The notes beneath the pieces were generated by a model, which worked only from the letters and a program-made list of their open reading frames with translations, did no database searches and had not been told where the DNA came from. The position numbers and the translations under genes were made by a program. Positions 17,510 through 26,510 of a DNA stretch of 64,000 bases are shown here, piece by piece; positions within the stretch are counted from its first letter, which is position 1; each line of letters opens with the position of its first letter. Origin of the DNA: Pseudideonella sakaiensis (lineage in GTDB: Bacteria > Pseudomonadota > Gammaproteobacteria > Burkholderiales > Burkholderiaceae_C); the NCBI RefSeq assembly GCF_001293525.1, contig NZ_BBYR01000006.1:1-64000 (forward strand). Direction: 5' to 3'.

Positions 17510-18475
17510 ATGACCACCGGCTTCGACTTCCTCGTGCGCCGCCTGCGGCTGCGGCACCTCGAACTGCTGCCGGCGCTGGCCGAGACGGGCACCCTGCGCG
17601 CGGCCGCCGGGCGCCTGCACCTGAGCCAGCCGGCCCTGAGCAAGATGCTGCGCGAGGCCGAGGAGGCACTCGGCGCGCGGCTGTTCGAGCGCACCCGCCA
17701 GGGCGTGCAGGCCACCGCCGCCGGACTCGCAGCGGTACACCGCAGCCGCGTGGTGCTCAGCGAGCTCGCACACGCGCACCGCGAGGCCGGGGCCCTGCGC
17801 AGCGGGGCCAGCGCGGTACTGCGCGTGGGGACCTTCTCGGTCACCGCGGCCGTGCCCGCCGCGGTGGTTCGGCTGCGGCAGGCGATGCCGGGAGCGGCGG
17901 TGCACCTGCACGAGGGCCGCGTGCGCGAGCTGGCGCAGCGCCTGCTCGAGGGCGAGCTGGACTGCGTGTTCGGCGCGCTCACCCCCGAGCTGCTGGCCAG
18001 CGACTGGCTGGCCTCGCTGCAGCACGAGCTGCTGCTGCCCGACCGGCTGTGCGTGCTGGCCGCCGAATCGAACCCGCTGCAGCGCCGGCGCCGCCTGCGC
18101 TGGACCGACCTGCGCACGGCGGCCTGGGCCGCGCCCCCGCGCGACACGCTGGTGCGCCAGGCCTTCATGGCGGCGTTCCTGAACGAGGGCCTGGACCCGC
18201 CCGAGCCGGTGATCGAGGCCATGTCCTCGGTCACCCTCGGCGCGGTGCTGCGGCTCGACCCCGCGCTGCTGTGCGCGGCGCGGCAGGAGCACGTGCGCGA
18301 GGAGGTGGCGCGCGGCGGCGTGCGGGCGCTGCCGGTCGGCCCCGTCGTCGAGCTGCCGCCACTGGGCCTGTTCACGCGGCGCAGCGCGGTGGCGCAGACG
18401 CCGGTGGTGCAGGCCTTCGCGCGGGCGATCCGCGAGGTGGGCCAGGCCGGAGGACGCGCCGGGCGCGGTGCTTGA
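17510..18475 (+). CDS. LysR-family transcriptional regulator
   Basis: 321 residues. The winged helix-turn-helix is at about 12-70 (LRHLELLPALAETGTLRAAA, HLSQPALSKMLREAEEALG) and is followed by the LysR effector domain (GTFSVTAAVPAAVVRLRQAMPGA). ATG 17510 was chosen over the longer frame because the HTH then starts at the usual distance from the N-terminus. It diverges from the CoA-transferase/esterase group, which it likely controls. Closest in layout to the GbpR/galactose-binding-type LysR subgroup (LRHLELL start); this is a loose assignment. Confidence 0.92.
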   Translation: MTTGFDFLVRRLRLRHLELLPALAETGTLRAAAGRLHLSQPALSKMLREAEEALGARLFERTRQGVQATAAGLAAVHRSRVVLSELAHAHREAGALRSGASAVLRVGTFSVTAAVPAAVVRLRQAMPGAAVHLHEGRVRELAQRLLEGELDCVFGALTPELLASDWLASLQHELLLPDRLCVLAAESNPLQRRRRLRWTDLRTAAWAAPPRDTLVRQAFMAAFLNEGLDPPEPVIEAMSSVTLGAVLRLDPALLCAARQEHVREEVARGGVRALPVGPVVELPPLGLFTRRSAVAQTPVVQAFARAIREVGQAGGRAGRGA

Positions 18476-18542
18476 CGCAGCTCAAGGCCGCGGCCGGCGC
18501 CACGGACGATGCTGACGCACCCAACGAACCAGGAGCGCAGCG

Positions 18543-19616
18543 ATGGCGATGATGAAGGCAGCGGTCTTCGTGGAACCCGGCCGCATCGTGCTGGAGGACA
18601 AGCCCATCCCCGAGATCGGCCCGCTCGATGCGCTGATCAAGGTCACCACGACCACCATCTGCGGCACCGACGTGCACATCCTGAAGGGCGAGTACCCGGT
18701 GGCGCGCGGCCTCACCGTTGGCCACGAGCCCGTCGGCGTGATCCACCGGCTCGGCTCGGCGGTGCAGGGCTACCGCGAGGGCCAGCGCGTGATCGCCGGC
18801 GCCATCACGCCCAGCGGCTGGAGCAACGCCTGCCAGTGCGGCTGCGGCTCGCAGGACGGCGCCGGCACCGCCCACGGCTGGAAGCCGCTGGGCGGCTGGA
18901 AGTTCGGCAACACCATCGACGGCTGCCAGGCCGAGTACCTGCGGGTGCCCGACGCGATGAACAACCTGGCACCGGTGCCCGACGGGCTGAGCGACGAGCA
19001 GGTGCTGATGTGCCCGGACATCCTGTCCACCGGCTTCGCCGGTGCCGAGCGGGCCGGCATCCGCATCGGCGACACGGTGGCCGTCTTCGCGCAGGGGCCG
19101 ATCGGCCTGTGCGCCAGCGCCGGCGCGCGCCTGAGCGGCGCCACCACCGTGATCGGCGTCGACCGCCTGCCCGGGCGGCTGGAGATCGCACGCCGCATGG
19201 GGGCGGACTACGTGATCGACGCGAGCCGCTGCGACCCGGTGGAGGAGATCGTGCGCCTGACCGGGGGCCGCGGCGTCGACGTGGCGATCGAGGCTCTCGG
19301 CACCCAGGCCACCTTCGAGGCCGCGCTGCGCGTGCTGCGGCCCGGCGGCACGCTGTCCAGCCTCGGCGTCTACTCGAGCGACCTCGTGCTGCCGCTCGGG
19401 CCCTTCGCTGCCGGCCTCGGCGACCACCAGATCCTCACCAGCCTGTGCCCCGGCGGCAAGGAGCGCATGCGCCGGCTGATGGACGTGGTCGCCTCCGGCC
19501 GGATCGACCTCGGCCCGATGGTCACCCACCGCTTCCGGCTGGACGAGATCGAGCAGGCCTACGAGCTGTTCGCGAACCAGCGCGACGGGGTGCTCAAGGT
19601 GGCGATCACGCCCTGA
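18543..19616 (+). CDS. Zinc-dependent alcohol dehydrogenase (MDR family)
   Basis: 357 residues. Medium-chain dehydrogenase with catalytic-zinc motif TICGTDVHILKGEYP, GHEPVG, and an NAD(P) Rossmann segment (VAVFAQGPIGLCASAGARL; Asp in VIGVDRLPGRLEIA favours NAD). The usual four-Cys structural-zinc lobe is replaced by ACQCGCGSQDG, followed by a WKPLGGWKFGNTIDGCQAEY segment, as in the secondary-alcohol/isopropanol dehydrogenase type. An AGGAG site lies 7-8 nt before ATG 18543. Its 3' end overlaps the convergent LysR gene by 11 nt. Substrate is probably a small secondary alcohol or ketone; not proven. Confidence 0.92.
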   Translation: MAMMKAAVFVEPGRIVLEDKPIPEIGPLDALIKVTTTTICGTDVHILKGEYPVARGLTVGHEPVGVIHRLGSAVQGYREGQRVIAGAITPSGWSNACQCGCGSQDGAGTAHGWKPLGGWKFGNTIDGCQAEYLRVPDAMNNLAPVPDGLSDEQVLMCPDILSTGFAGAERAGIRIGDTVAVFAQGPIGLCASAGARLSGATTVIGVDRLPGRLEIARRMGADYVIDASRCDPVEEIVRLTGGRGVDVAIEALGTQATFEAALRVLRPGGTLSSLGVYSSDLVLPLGPFAAGLGDHQILTSLCPGGKERMRRLMDVVASGRIDLGPMVTHRFRLDEIEQAYELFANQRDGVLKVAITP

Positions 19617-20562
19617 GCCTGCGCGCCCGGCCCGACCGCACGCCCGGGGCCGCCGCGGCGGGCGCACCGAGCGAGGCGGCCACCTCGGCCACCAGCGTGC
19701 GCAGCCACCGGTGCGCCGGGTCCTGCCGATGGCGAACATGCCAGGCCATGTGCATCGGGAAGCGGCCCAGGTCGACCGGCGCGGACAGCACCTTCAGCCG
19801 CGCATCCGCGGCCAGGCGGTCGCAGATCAGGCGCGGCAGCGTGGCGCAGTAGTCGGTGGCAGCGACGATCTCGGCCACCGCCGCGAAGTGCGTCACCGAC
19901 ACGGCCACGTCACGCGCCAGGCCCTGGCGCGCGAGGGCCTGGAACAGGCCCGCGCGCAGCCGGCCGGGCGGCAGCACGTTGACGTGCTTCAGCCGCTCGT
20001 ACTGGGCCTTGCCGAGCCGGGCTCCGACGGCGGGATGGTCGGCACGCAGCACGCAGGCCAGGCCATCGTCGGCGACGGTCTGCACCACCAGGTTGTCGGG
20101 CGCCTCGTCCACGCGCCCGAGGACCAGCGCGGTGCTGCCGGACACCACGCCGGTGTCGGCGAGGTCGGTGCCGAAGGGCACGGTGCGCAGCCGGATGCCC
20201 GGGGCGAGGACGCCGAGCCGGGCCACGAGTGCCGGCACCAGCACGAACTCCACGTAGCTGTTCGGCGCGATGACGAAGGCCTGGTCGGCGCGCGCGGGAT
20301 CGAAGTCCTGCTGGCCCAGCACCACCGCGTCGATCGTGGCCAGCGCCGCGGCCAGCGCCGGCGCCAGCTGCTCCGCCTTCGCGGTGGGGCGCATGCCGTA
20401 GCGCTCGCGGATGAACAGCGGATCCTGCAACAGCGCGCGCAGGCGCGCCAGCGCATTCGACAGCGCGGCCTGCGTCATCCCGAGGCGCTGCGCAGCGCGC
20501 GTCACGCTGCGCTCCTCCATCAGCACGGCCAGGATCGGCAGGAGGTTCAGGTCGTAGCGCAT
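19606..20562 (-). CDS. LysR-family transcriptional regulator (NodD/LinR-like subgroup)
   Basis: 318 residues. The N-terminus MRYDLNLLPILAVLMEERSVTRAAQRLGMTQ with SNALARLRALLQDPLF is the HTH of the subgroup that includes NodD, LinR and PcpR. The C-terminal effector domain is intact (IAATDYCATLPRLIC). It diverges from the aldo/keto reductase and converges on the alcohol dehydrogenase with 11 nt of overlap. A 6-8-6 inverted repeat sits in the shared promoter region. Confidence 0.93.
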   Translation of the reverse strand: MRYDLNLLPILAVLMEERSVTRAAQRLGMTQAALSNALARLRALLQDPLFIRERYGMRPTAKAEQLAPALAAALATIDAVVLGQQDFDPARADQAFVIAPNSYVEFVLVPALVARLGVLAPGIRLRTVPFGTDLADTGVVSGSTALVLGRVDEAPDNLVVQTVADDGLACVLRADHPAVGARLGKAQYERLKHVNVLPPGRLRAGLFQALARQGLARDVAVSVTHFAAVAEIVAATDYCATLPRLICDRLAADARLKVLSAPVDLGRFPMHMAWHVRHRQDPAHRWLRTLVAEVAASLGAPAAAAPGVRSGRARRLRA

Positions 20563-20591
20563 GCAGAAATATAGCCAGCAATAAATCCTGA

Positions 20592-20611
20592 ATCCAGGAA
20601 ATAAACTGGAT
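20592..20611. promoter_or_regulatory. Inverted repeat ATCCAG-N8-CTGGAT, candidate LysR operator
   Basis: Perfect 6-bp arms at 20592-20597 and 20606-20611 around an A/T-rich spacer, in the 103-nt gap between the divergent LysR and aldo/keto reductase genes. The gap is far more A/T-rich than its surroundings. The T-N11-A type dyad fits LysR binding sites; function is inferred. Confidence 0.55.
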
Positions 20612-20665
20612 CAATCGGAAGGCAGCGCCGACGATGGCGACATCGACCCCACCCAGGAGCTTTCC

Positions 20666-21679
20666 ATGTCCCTCCAGACCCTGCTTCCCTCCCGCCTCGG
20701 CTTCGGCACCGCGCCGCTGGGCAACATGTTCCGCGCCATCCCCGAGGACGAGGCCCGCGCCACGGTGGACGCCGCCTGGCACGACGGCATCCGCTTCTTC
20801 GACACCGCCCCGTTCTACGGCGCCGGCCTGGCCGAGGCGCGGCTGGGCCAGGCGCTGCACGGCCGCGACCGCGACAGCTACGTGCTGGCCACGAAGGTCG
20901 GCCGCCTGGTGCTGGACGAGCTCGAGGACCCGGGCGCGCGCGACCTGGGCGAGAAGGGCGAGGTGTTCCGCCACGGCCGCGCCAACCGGATCGTCAACGA
21001 CTACTCGGAGGCGGCCACGCTGCGCTCGATCGAGGACAGCCTGCGGCGCCTGCAGACCGATCGGCTGGACATCGTCTGGGTGCACGACGTGGCCCAGGAC
21101 TTCTACGGCGACGAGTGGCTCGGCGTGTTCGAGAGCGCGCGCCGCGGCGCCTTCCGGGTGCTGGACCGCCTGCGCGACGAGGGCGTGATCCGCGCCTGGG
21201 GCCTCGGGGTCAACCGCGTGGAGCCGATCGAGCTGCTGCTGGACCTGCAGGGCCCGCGCCCCGACGGCTTCCTGCTGGCCGGCCGCTACACCCTGCTCGA
21301 CCACGGCCGCGCGCTGCAGCGGGTGATGCCCCAGGTGGCCGCACGCGGCCTCGGCCTCGTGGTCGGCGGCCCCTACAGCTCGGGCGCCCTCGTCGGCGGG
21401 CCGAATTTCGAGTACGCGCCGATCACGCCGCCGATGCAGCAGCGCATCGGCGCCCTCCGCCGGATCGCCGCGGCGCACGGCGTCGGCATGAAGTCGGCCG
21501 GGCTGCAGTTCGCGCTGGCCCATCCGGCGGTGGCCGCGGTCATCCCCGGCGCGAGCCGGCCGGAGCGGCTGGCCGAGGACCGCGCGGCGCTCGAGGCGGC
21601 GGTGCCGGCCGCGTTCTGGCAGGCGCTGCGCGAGGCCGGCCTGGTGCACCCCGAGGCACCTCTGCCGCAGGGCGCGTGA
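20666..21679 (+). CDS. Aldo/keto reductase
   Basis: 337 residues, TIM-barrel NADP-dependent oxidoreductase. The catalytic tetrad is visible: Asp46 and Tyr51 in FFDTAPFYGAGLAE, Lys77 in VLATKVGRL, His in DIVWVHDVAQD. The family look (LGFGTAPLGN start, long DLVRHGRANRIVNDYS-like insertion, end RPERLAEDRAAL) is that of D-threo-aldose (L-fucose) 1-dehydrogenase or pyridoxal 4-dehydrogenase. An AGGAG site precedes ATG 20666. It is divergent from the LysR gene that probably controls it. Substrate undecided between aldoses and other aldehydes. Confidence 0.9.
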   Translation: MSLQTLLPSRLGFGTAPLGNMFRAIPEDEARATVDAAWHDGIRFFDTAPFYGAGLAEARLGQALHGRDRDSYVLATKVGRLVLDELEDPGARDLGEKGEVFRHGRANRIVNDYSEAATLRSIEDSLRRLQTDRLDIVWVHDVAQDFYGDEWLGVFESARRGAFRVLDRLRDEGVIRAWGLGVNRVEPIELLLDLQGPRPDGFLLAGRYTLLDHGRALQRVMPQVAARGLGLVVGGPYSSGALVGGPNFEYAPITPPMQQRIGALRRIAAAHGVGMKSAGLQFALAHPAVAAVIPGASRPERLAEDRAALEAAVPAAFWQALREAGLVHPEAPLPQGA

Positions 21680-21751
21680 GCCCGCCGGGCCGCCCCACGG
21701 GCGCGTGCCGGCGTGCCGCGCACGGAGGCCGTCCAGCTCGCCCCGGCCCCG

Positions 21752-21778
21752 CCCGCCGGTCGTTCGAGCCGGCGCGGG
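21752..21778. terminator. GC-rich hairpin between convergent genes, possible bidirectional terminator
   Basis: GCCGG (21755-21759) pairs with CCGGC (21769-21773) across a 9-nt loop, extended by CCC/GGG after a 2-nt bulge. It sits in the 106-nt gap between the convergent aldo/keto reductase and efflux-channel genes. There is no T tract, so it is a weak call. Confidence 0.35.
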
Positions 21779-21785
21779 GGGGCGC

Positions 21786-23255
21786 TCAGCGGCCCGACGC
21801 GCCCTCGGGCGCGGCCCAGCCGCCGCCCAGGCTGCGGTAGACGGCCACCAGCGCCGCGGCCGTGCCGACCTGCGCCTGCACCAGCGCATCGCGCTGCTGC
21901 AGCGCCTCGCGCTCAGCGTCCAGCACGGCCAGGAAGTCGGTGACGCCGGCCTCGAAACGCAGGCGCGCCAGTTGCGATGCGGTCTCGGCCTGGCGTGCCG
22001 CCTCGTCGAGCTTCGCGGCACGCTGCGTCTCGCGCGTGAAGCTGCTGAACGCGCCCTCGGTCTCCTCCAGCGCGACGGCCAGGGTCTGCTCGAAGCGCGC
22101 CAGGCTCTGCTGCGCGCGCGCCTCGCTGCCCTTCACGCGGGCGCGCAGCGCACCGCCGTCCAGCGGCGTCCAGGTGATGCCGGCGCCCAGGGCCCAGCGG
22201 CCCGCGGCGGCCTCCAGCAGGCCGCTGCCGGTCGCCGCATTGAAGCCGAGCAGCCCCGACAGCGAGAGCCGCGGATAGAGCGCCGCGCGGGCGACACCGA
22301 TGTCGGCCGTCGCCGCGGCCAGCTCGCGCTCGGCCGCGACCAGGTCGGGCCGGCGCTGCAGCCAGGCCTGCGGGGTGCCGACCGGCAGCGCGCCCAGGTC
22401 GGTCACCGGCAGGCTGGGCAGCGGCGCCGGCGCGGCCAGCGTGGCCATCAGCGCGCGGGGCGGCCGGGCGCTCAGCGTCGCCAGGCGCAGCATCGCGCGC
22501 TCGGCGGCGCCGTCCAGCGCGGGCAGGCTGGCCTCGGTGGCGGCCACCAGCCCGCGGGCGCGGGCCAGGTCCAGTTCGGTGCCCCGGCCGGCGTCGGCGC
22601 GCAGCTGGGTGATGCGCAGCGCCTCGCGCTGCTTCTCCAGCGCCTGCTCGGCGACCTGCCGGCGCTGCTGCAGCCCGCGCAGCTCGAGGTAGTTGCGCGC
22701 CACCTCCGCGGCCACCGCGGTGTGGGCCGCCCCGAGGCCCGCCTCGCTGGCGTCCACGCGCGCGGCGGCACCCTCGCGGCCGCGGCGGATGCCGCCGAAC
22801 AGGTCGATCTCCCAGTTGGCGATGAAGCTGGCGTCGAGGGTGTTGCCGGTGCGGGCCTCGCGGCTGGTGCCGGGGCGCTGCGTCAGCGGCTGCACCGCCC
22901 GCTCGGCGCTGCCGCTGAAGCCGGCACCCGGGCGCCCCGCGGCCTCGGCCTCGCCCAGGCCGGCACGCGCCTCCTGCAGCCGCGCCTGCGCGATCCGCAC
23001 GTCGCCGTTGGCCGCCAGCGCCGCGTCCACCAGCGCCGTGAGCGGGCCGTCGTTGAAGCCGCGCCAGAAGGCCGCGATGTCGGCCGACACCGGCCGGCTG
23101 TCGGGCTGGCCGCTGCCGGGCTGGATGAAGCTCGCGTCGAGCGCCGGCGCGGGGCGCTGGTGGTCGGGGCCGACGGCGGCGCAGCCGGCCAGGATCAGCG
23201 CGGCCACCAGCGCCACGGGCCCGGGGCTGGAACGGAACGGACGGGCCTCAGGCAT
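21786..23255 (-). CDS. RND efflux outer-membrane channel lipoprotein (NodT/OprM type)
   Basis: 489 residues. The N-terminus has a lipobox (LILAG-Cys near 24) followed by AAVGPDHQRPAPALDASF, standard for NodT-family outer membrane factors. Two OEP repeats follow: first with NWEIDLFGGIRRGREGAAARVDAS, second with RRPDLVAAERELAAATADIGVARAALYPRLSLSG. It acts as the TolC-like exit duct. Its start overlaps the pump gene's end by 8 nt, and the gene is last in the efflux operon. Confidence 0.95.
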   Translation of the reverse strand: MPEARPFRSSPGPVALVAALILAGCAAVGPDHQRPAPALDASFIQPGSGQPDSRPVSADIAAFWRGFNDGPLTALVDAALAANGDVRIAQARLQEARAGLGEAEAAGRPGAGFSGSAERAVQPLTQRPGTSREARTGNTLDASFIANWEIDLFGGIRRGREGAAARVDASEAGLGAAHTAVAAEVARNYLELRGLQQRRQVAEQALEKQREALRITQLRADAGRGTELDLARARGLVAATEASLPALDGAAERAMLRLATLSARPPRALMATLAAPAPLPSLPVTDLGALPVGTPQAWLQRRPDLVAAERELAAATADIGVARAALYPRLSLSGLLGFNAATGSGLLEAAAGRWALGAGITWTPLDGGALRARVKGSEARAQQSLARFEQTLAVALEETEGAFSSFTRETQRAAKLDEAARQAETASQLARLRFEAGVTDFLAVLDAEREALQQRDALVQAQVGTAAALVAVYRSLGGGWAAPEGASGR

Positions 23256-26200
23256 GCGGGCCTCCTTCGGCGGTGGTGATGGCCACGGGAGCAGCCAGGG
23301 CGCGCCGGCGCGCGCGCCGCGAACGCAGCAGCACGTAGAACACCGGGGTGAGGAAGATGCCGAAGGCGGTGACCCCCAGCATGCCGGAGAAGACGGCGAT
23401 GCCCATGGCCTGGCGCATCTCGCTGCCCGCGCCGCTGCCGACGATCAGCGGCACCACGCCGGCGCAGAAGGCGATCGAGGTCATCAGGATCGGCCGCAGC
23501 CGCATCCGGCAGGCGTGCACGATGGCCTCGAACAGCGACTCGCCATGGTCCTCGAGCTCCTTCGCGAACTCCACGATCAGGATCGCGTTCTTGCAGGCCA
23601 GGCCCACCAGCACCACCAGCGCGATCTGCGTGAAGATGTTCAGGTCGCCCGGCTGCATGAAGGGCGGGAAGCTCGACAGCCAGACACCGAACAGCGCCGA
23701 CAGGATGCCCATCGGGACGATCAGCACGATCACCAGCGGCAGGCTCCAGCTCTCGTACTGCGCGGCCAGCACCAGGATCACCAGCAGCACCGAGATGGCC
23801 AGCACCGCGGCCAGCACGGGCAGCTTGACGGTGGTGCCGGGCACCGTGATGTCACGCGTCAGGCGATCCTGGTAGGCCAGCTCGGTCCACTCGTAGCTCA
23901 TGCCGCGCGGCAGCGTGCGCTGCAGCAGCGCCTCGATCTCGGCCTCGGCCTGGCTCGACGAGAAGCCCGGGTTCGGGGCGCCGTTGATGTCGGCCGACGG
24001 GAAGCCGTTGTAGCGCGTCACGCGGGTCGGGCCGAAGGTCGGCGCCACCGTCATCAGCGAGCCGAGCGGCACCATCTCGCCGGCCGCGTTGCGCGTCTTC
24101 AGCGCGGTGATGGCCGAGGCGTCGCCGCGGAAGGGCGCGTCGGCCTGCACCACGACCTGGTAGGTCTTGCCGAAGCGGCTGAAGTCGTTGACGTAGAGCG
24201 AGCCGAGGTTGACCTGCATCGTGTCGTAGATGTCGCCCAGCGCGATGCCCATCTGCTTGGCCTTGGTGCGGTCCACATCGGCGAACAGCTGCGGCACGTT
24301 GATGTCGTAGCCGGAGTACGGCGTGCCGATGCTCGACTGCGGGTTGCCGTAGACCTGGCCCAGCGTGCCCCAGACTGCGCCATACAGGGCCTGCTCGCCG
24401 AGGCCGCCGCGGTCCTGCACCTGCAGCTTGAAGCCGCCGGCGTTGCCCAGCCCGTCCACCGCGGGCGGCGGCACGACGAACATGCGTGCGCCCTGGATGG
24501 ACTGGATGGCCCCGTTGACCCGGCCGAGGATCGCGTACTTGCCGAGGTCCGGCGAGCGCCGCTGCTCGAAGGGCGCGAGCCCGAAGAACACGATGCCCTC
24601 GTTCGGCGCGGCCGAGAAGCCGGCGATCGACAGGCCGGGGAAGGCCACCGAGTCGACGATGCCGGGCACCTTCAGCGCGATCTCGCTCATCTCGCGGATC
24701 ACGGCCTCGGTGCGGTCGATCGACGCCCCGGCCGGCAGCTGTGCGATGCCGATCAGGTACTGCTTGTCGGGCGCCGGCACGAAGCCGCCGGGCAGGCGCG
24801 CGAACAGCAGCGCCGTGGCGCCGAGCAGCACCGCATAGACCACCAGCGCGATCGACTTGCGCCGCACCAGCCCGCCGACCTGCCGGCCGTAGCCCGCGCT
24901 GGCGCGGCCGAAGACCCGGTTGAACCAGCCGAAGAAGGGGCCGAGCACCCGGTCGATGCCGCGCGTCAGCCCGTCCTTCGGCGCATCGTGCGGGCGCAGC
25001 AGCAGCGCCGACAGCGCCGGGCTGAGGGTCAGCGAGTTGAAGGCGGAGATCACCGTGCTGATGGCGATCGTCACCGCGAACTGCTTGTAGAACTGGCCGG
25101 TCAGGCCGGGCACGAAGGCCAGCGGCACGAACACCGCGCACAGCACCAGCGCGATGGCGATGATCGGCCCGGACACCTCGCGCATCGCCTTGATGGTGGC
25201 CTCGCGCGGCCGCAGGCCGGCCTCGATGTTACGCTCGACGTTCTCCACCACCACGATCGCATCGTCGACCACGATGCCGATCGCCAGCACCAGGCCGAAC
25301 AGCGTGAGCGTGTTGATCGAGTAGCCCAGCAGCAGCAGGAAGGCGAAGGTGCCGACCACCGACACCGGCACCGCCAGCAGCGGGATGATCGACGCGCGCC
25401 AGGTCTGCAGGAACACGATCACCACGATCACCACCAGCGCCACAGCCTCGAGCAGCGTGACGACGACCTTCTCGATGGAGGTCTGCACGAAGCGCGTCGG
25501 GTCGTAGACGATGCTGTAGCTCACGCCGGGCGGGAAGCCCTTGCTGAGCCGGTCCATGGTCTCGCGCACGGTGCCCGACAGCGCCAGCGCGTTCGAGCCG
25601 GGGGCCTGGAAGATGGCGATGGCCGCCGCTTCCTTGTTGTTCAGCAGGCTGCGCAGCGCATAGCTGCCGGCCGACAGCTCGACCCGGCCGATGTCGCGGA
25701 TGCGGATCAGGCCGCCGCTGCCCGGGTCGGCGCGCACGATGATGTCGGCGAACTCGGCCTCGGTCGTGAGCCGCCCCTGCGTGTTGACGGCGAGCTGGAA
25801 CTCGGTGCCTGCCGGCGCGGGCGGCGCGCCGACGGTGCCGGCGGCCACCTGCGCGTTCTGCTCGCGGATCGCGTTCACCACCTCCGCCGTGGTGAGGTTG
25901 CGCGCGGCCAGCTTGCCCGGGTCGAGCCAGATGCGCATCGCGTAGTCGCCCGCGCCGAACAGCTGCACCGAGCCCATGCCGGGGATGCGCAGCAGGTCGT
26001 CGCGCACGTTGAGCTGACCGTAGTTGCGCAGGTACAGCGCGTCGCGGCTGTTGTCGGGGCTGACCAGGTGCACCACCATCGTCAGGTTGGGGCTGCTCTT
26101 CTCGGTCGTCACGCCGATCTGGCGGACGATCTCGGGCAGCCGCGGCAGCGCACGGTTGATGCGGTTCTGCACCGCCGTCTCGGCGGCCTCGGGGCTGGTG

Positions 26201-26496
26201 CCGATCTTGAAGGTGACGGTCAGCGCCATGCCGCCGTCGGCCGTGGCCTGCGAATCGAAGTACAGCAGGTTCTCGATGCCGCTGATCTGCTCTTCCAGCG
26301 GCGTGGCCACGGTCTCGCTGATGACGCGCGGGTTGGCGCCGGGGAACTGCGCGCGCACCACGATCTGCGGCGGCGACACCTCGGGGTACTCCGACAGCGG
26401 CAGCTTGAAGATGGCCAGCGCGCCGACCAGGAAGATGAAGATGGAGAGCACGGCCGCGAAGCGCGGCCGGTCGATGAAGAAGCGCGAGATGTCCAT
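23248..26496 (-). CDS. RND (HAE1) multidrug efflux pump, inner-membrane subunit
   Basis: 1082 residues, AcrB/MexB-like proton-driven trimeric pump. It starts MDISRFFIDRPRFAAVLSIFIFLVGALAIFKLP, contains the TM4 proton-relay motif GIVVDDAIVVVENVERN, repeated porter domains, and ends with LTPVFYVLLRSRRARRR. Start ATG 26496 is 14 nt after the adaptor stop. Twelve transmembrane segments are expected and the hydrophobic pattern fits. Length is slightly above the usual 1030-1050. Confidence 0.96.
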   Translation of the reverse strand: MDISRFFIDRPRFAAVLSIFIFLVGALAIFKLPLSEYPEVSPPQIVVRAQFPGANPRVISETVATPLEEQISGIENLLYFDSQATADGGMALTVTFKIGTSPEAAETAVQNRINRALPRLPEIVRQIGVTTEKSSPNLTMVVHLVSPDNSRDALYLRNYGQLNVRDDLLRIPGMGSVQLFGAGDYAMRIWLDPGKLAARNLTTAEVVNAIREQNAQVAAGTVGAPPAPAGTEFQLAVNTQGRLTTEAEFADIIVRADPGSGGLIRIRDIGRVELSAGSYALRSLLNNKEAAAIAIFQAPGSNALALSGTVRETMDRLSKGFPPGVSYSIVYDPTRFVQTSIEKVVVTLLEAVALVVIVVIVFLQTWRASIIPLLAVPVSVVGTFAFLLLLGYSINTLTLFGLVLAIGIVVDDAIVVVENVERNIEAGLRPREATIKAMREVSGPIIAIALVLCAVFVPLAFVPGLTGQFYKQFAVTIAISTVISAFNSLTLSPALSALLLRPHDAPKDGLTRGIDRVLGPFFGWFNRVFGRASAGYGRQVGGLVRRKSIALVVYAVLLGATALLFARLPGGFVPAPDKQYLIGIAQLPAGASIDRTEAVIREMSEIALKVPGIVDSVAFPGLSIAGFSAAPNEGIVFFGLAPFEQRRSPDLGKYAILGRVNGAIQSIQGARMFVVPPPAVDGLGNAGGFKLQVQDRGGLGEQALYGAVWGTLGQVYGNPQSSIGTPYSGYDINVPQLFADVDRTKAKQMGIALGDIYDTMQVNLGSLYVNDFSRFGKTYQVVVQADAPFRGDASAITALKTRNAAGEMVPLGSLMTVAPTFGPTRVTRYNGFPSADINGAPNPGFSSSQAEAEIEALLQRTLPRGMSYEWTELAYQDRLTRDITVPGTTVKLPVLAAVLAISVLLVILVLAAQYESWSLPLVIVLIVPMGILSALFGVWLSSFPPFMQPGDLNIFTQIALVVLVGLACKNAILIVEFAKELEDHGESLFEAIVHACRMRLRPILMTSIAFCAGVVPLIVGSGAGSEMRQAMGIAVFSGMLGVTAFGIFLTPVFYVLLRSRRARRRALAAPVAITTAEGGPHA

Positions 26497-26510
26497 GGCT
26501 GGGCTCCGCG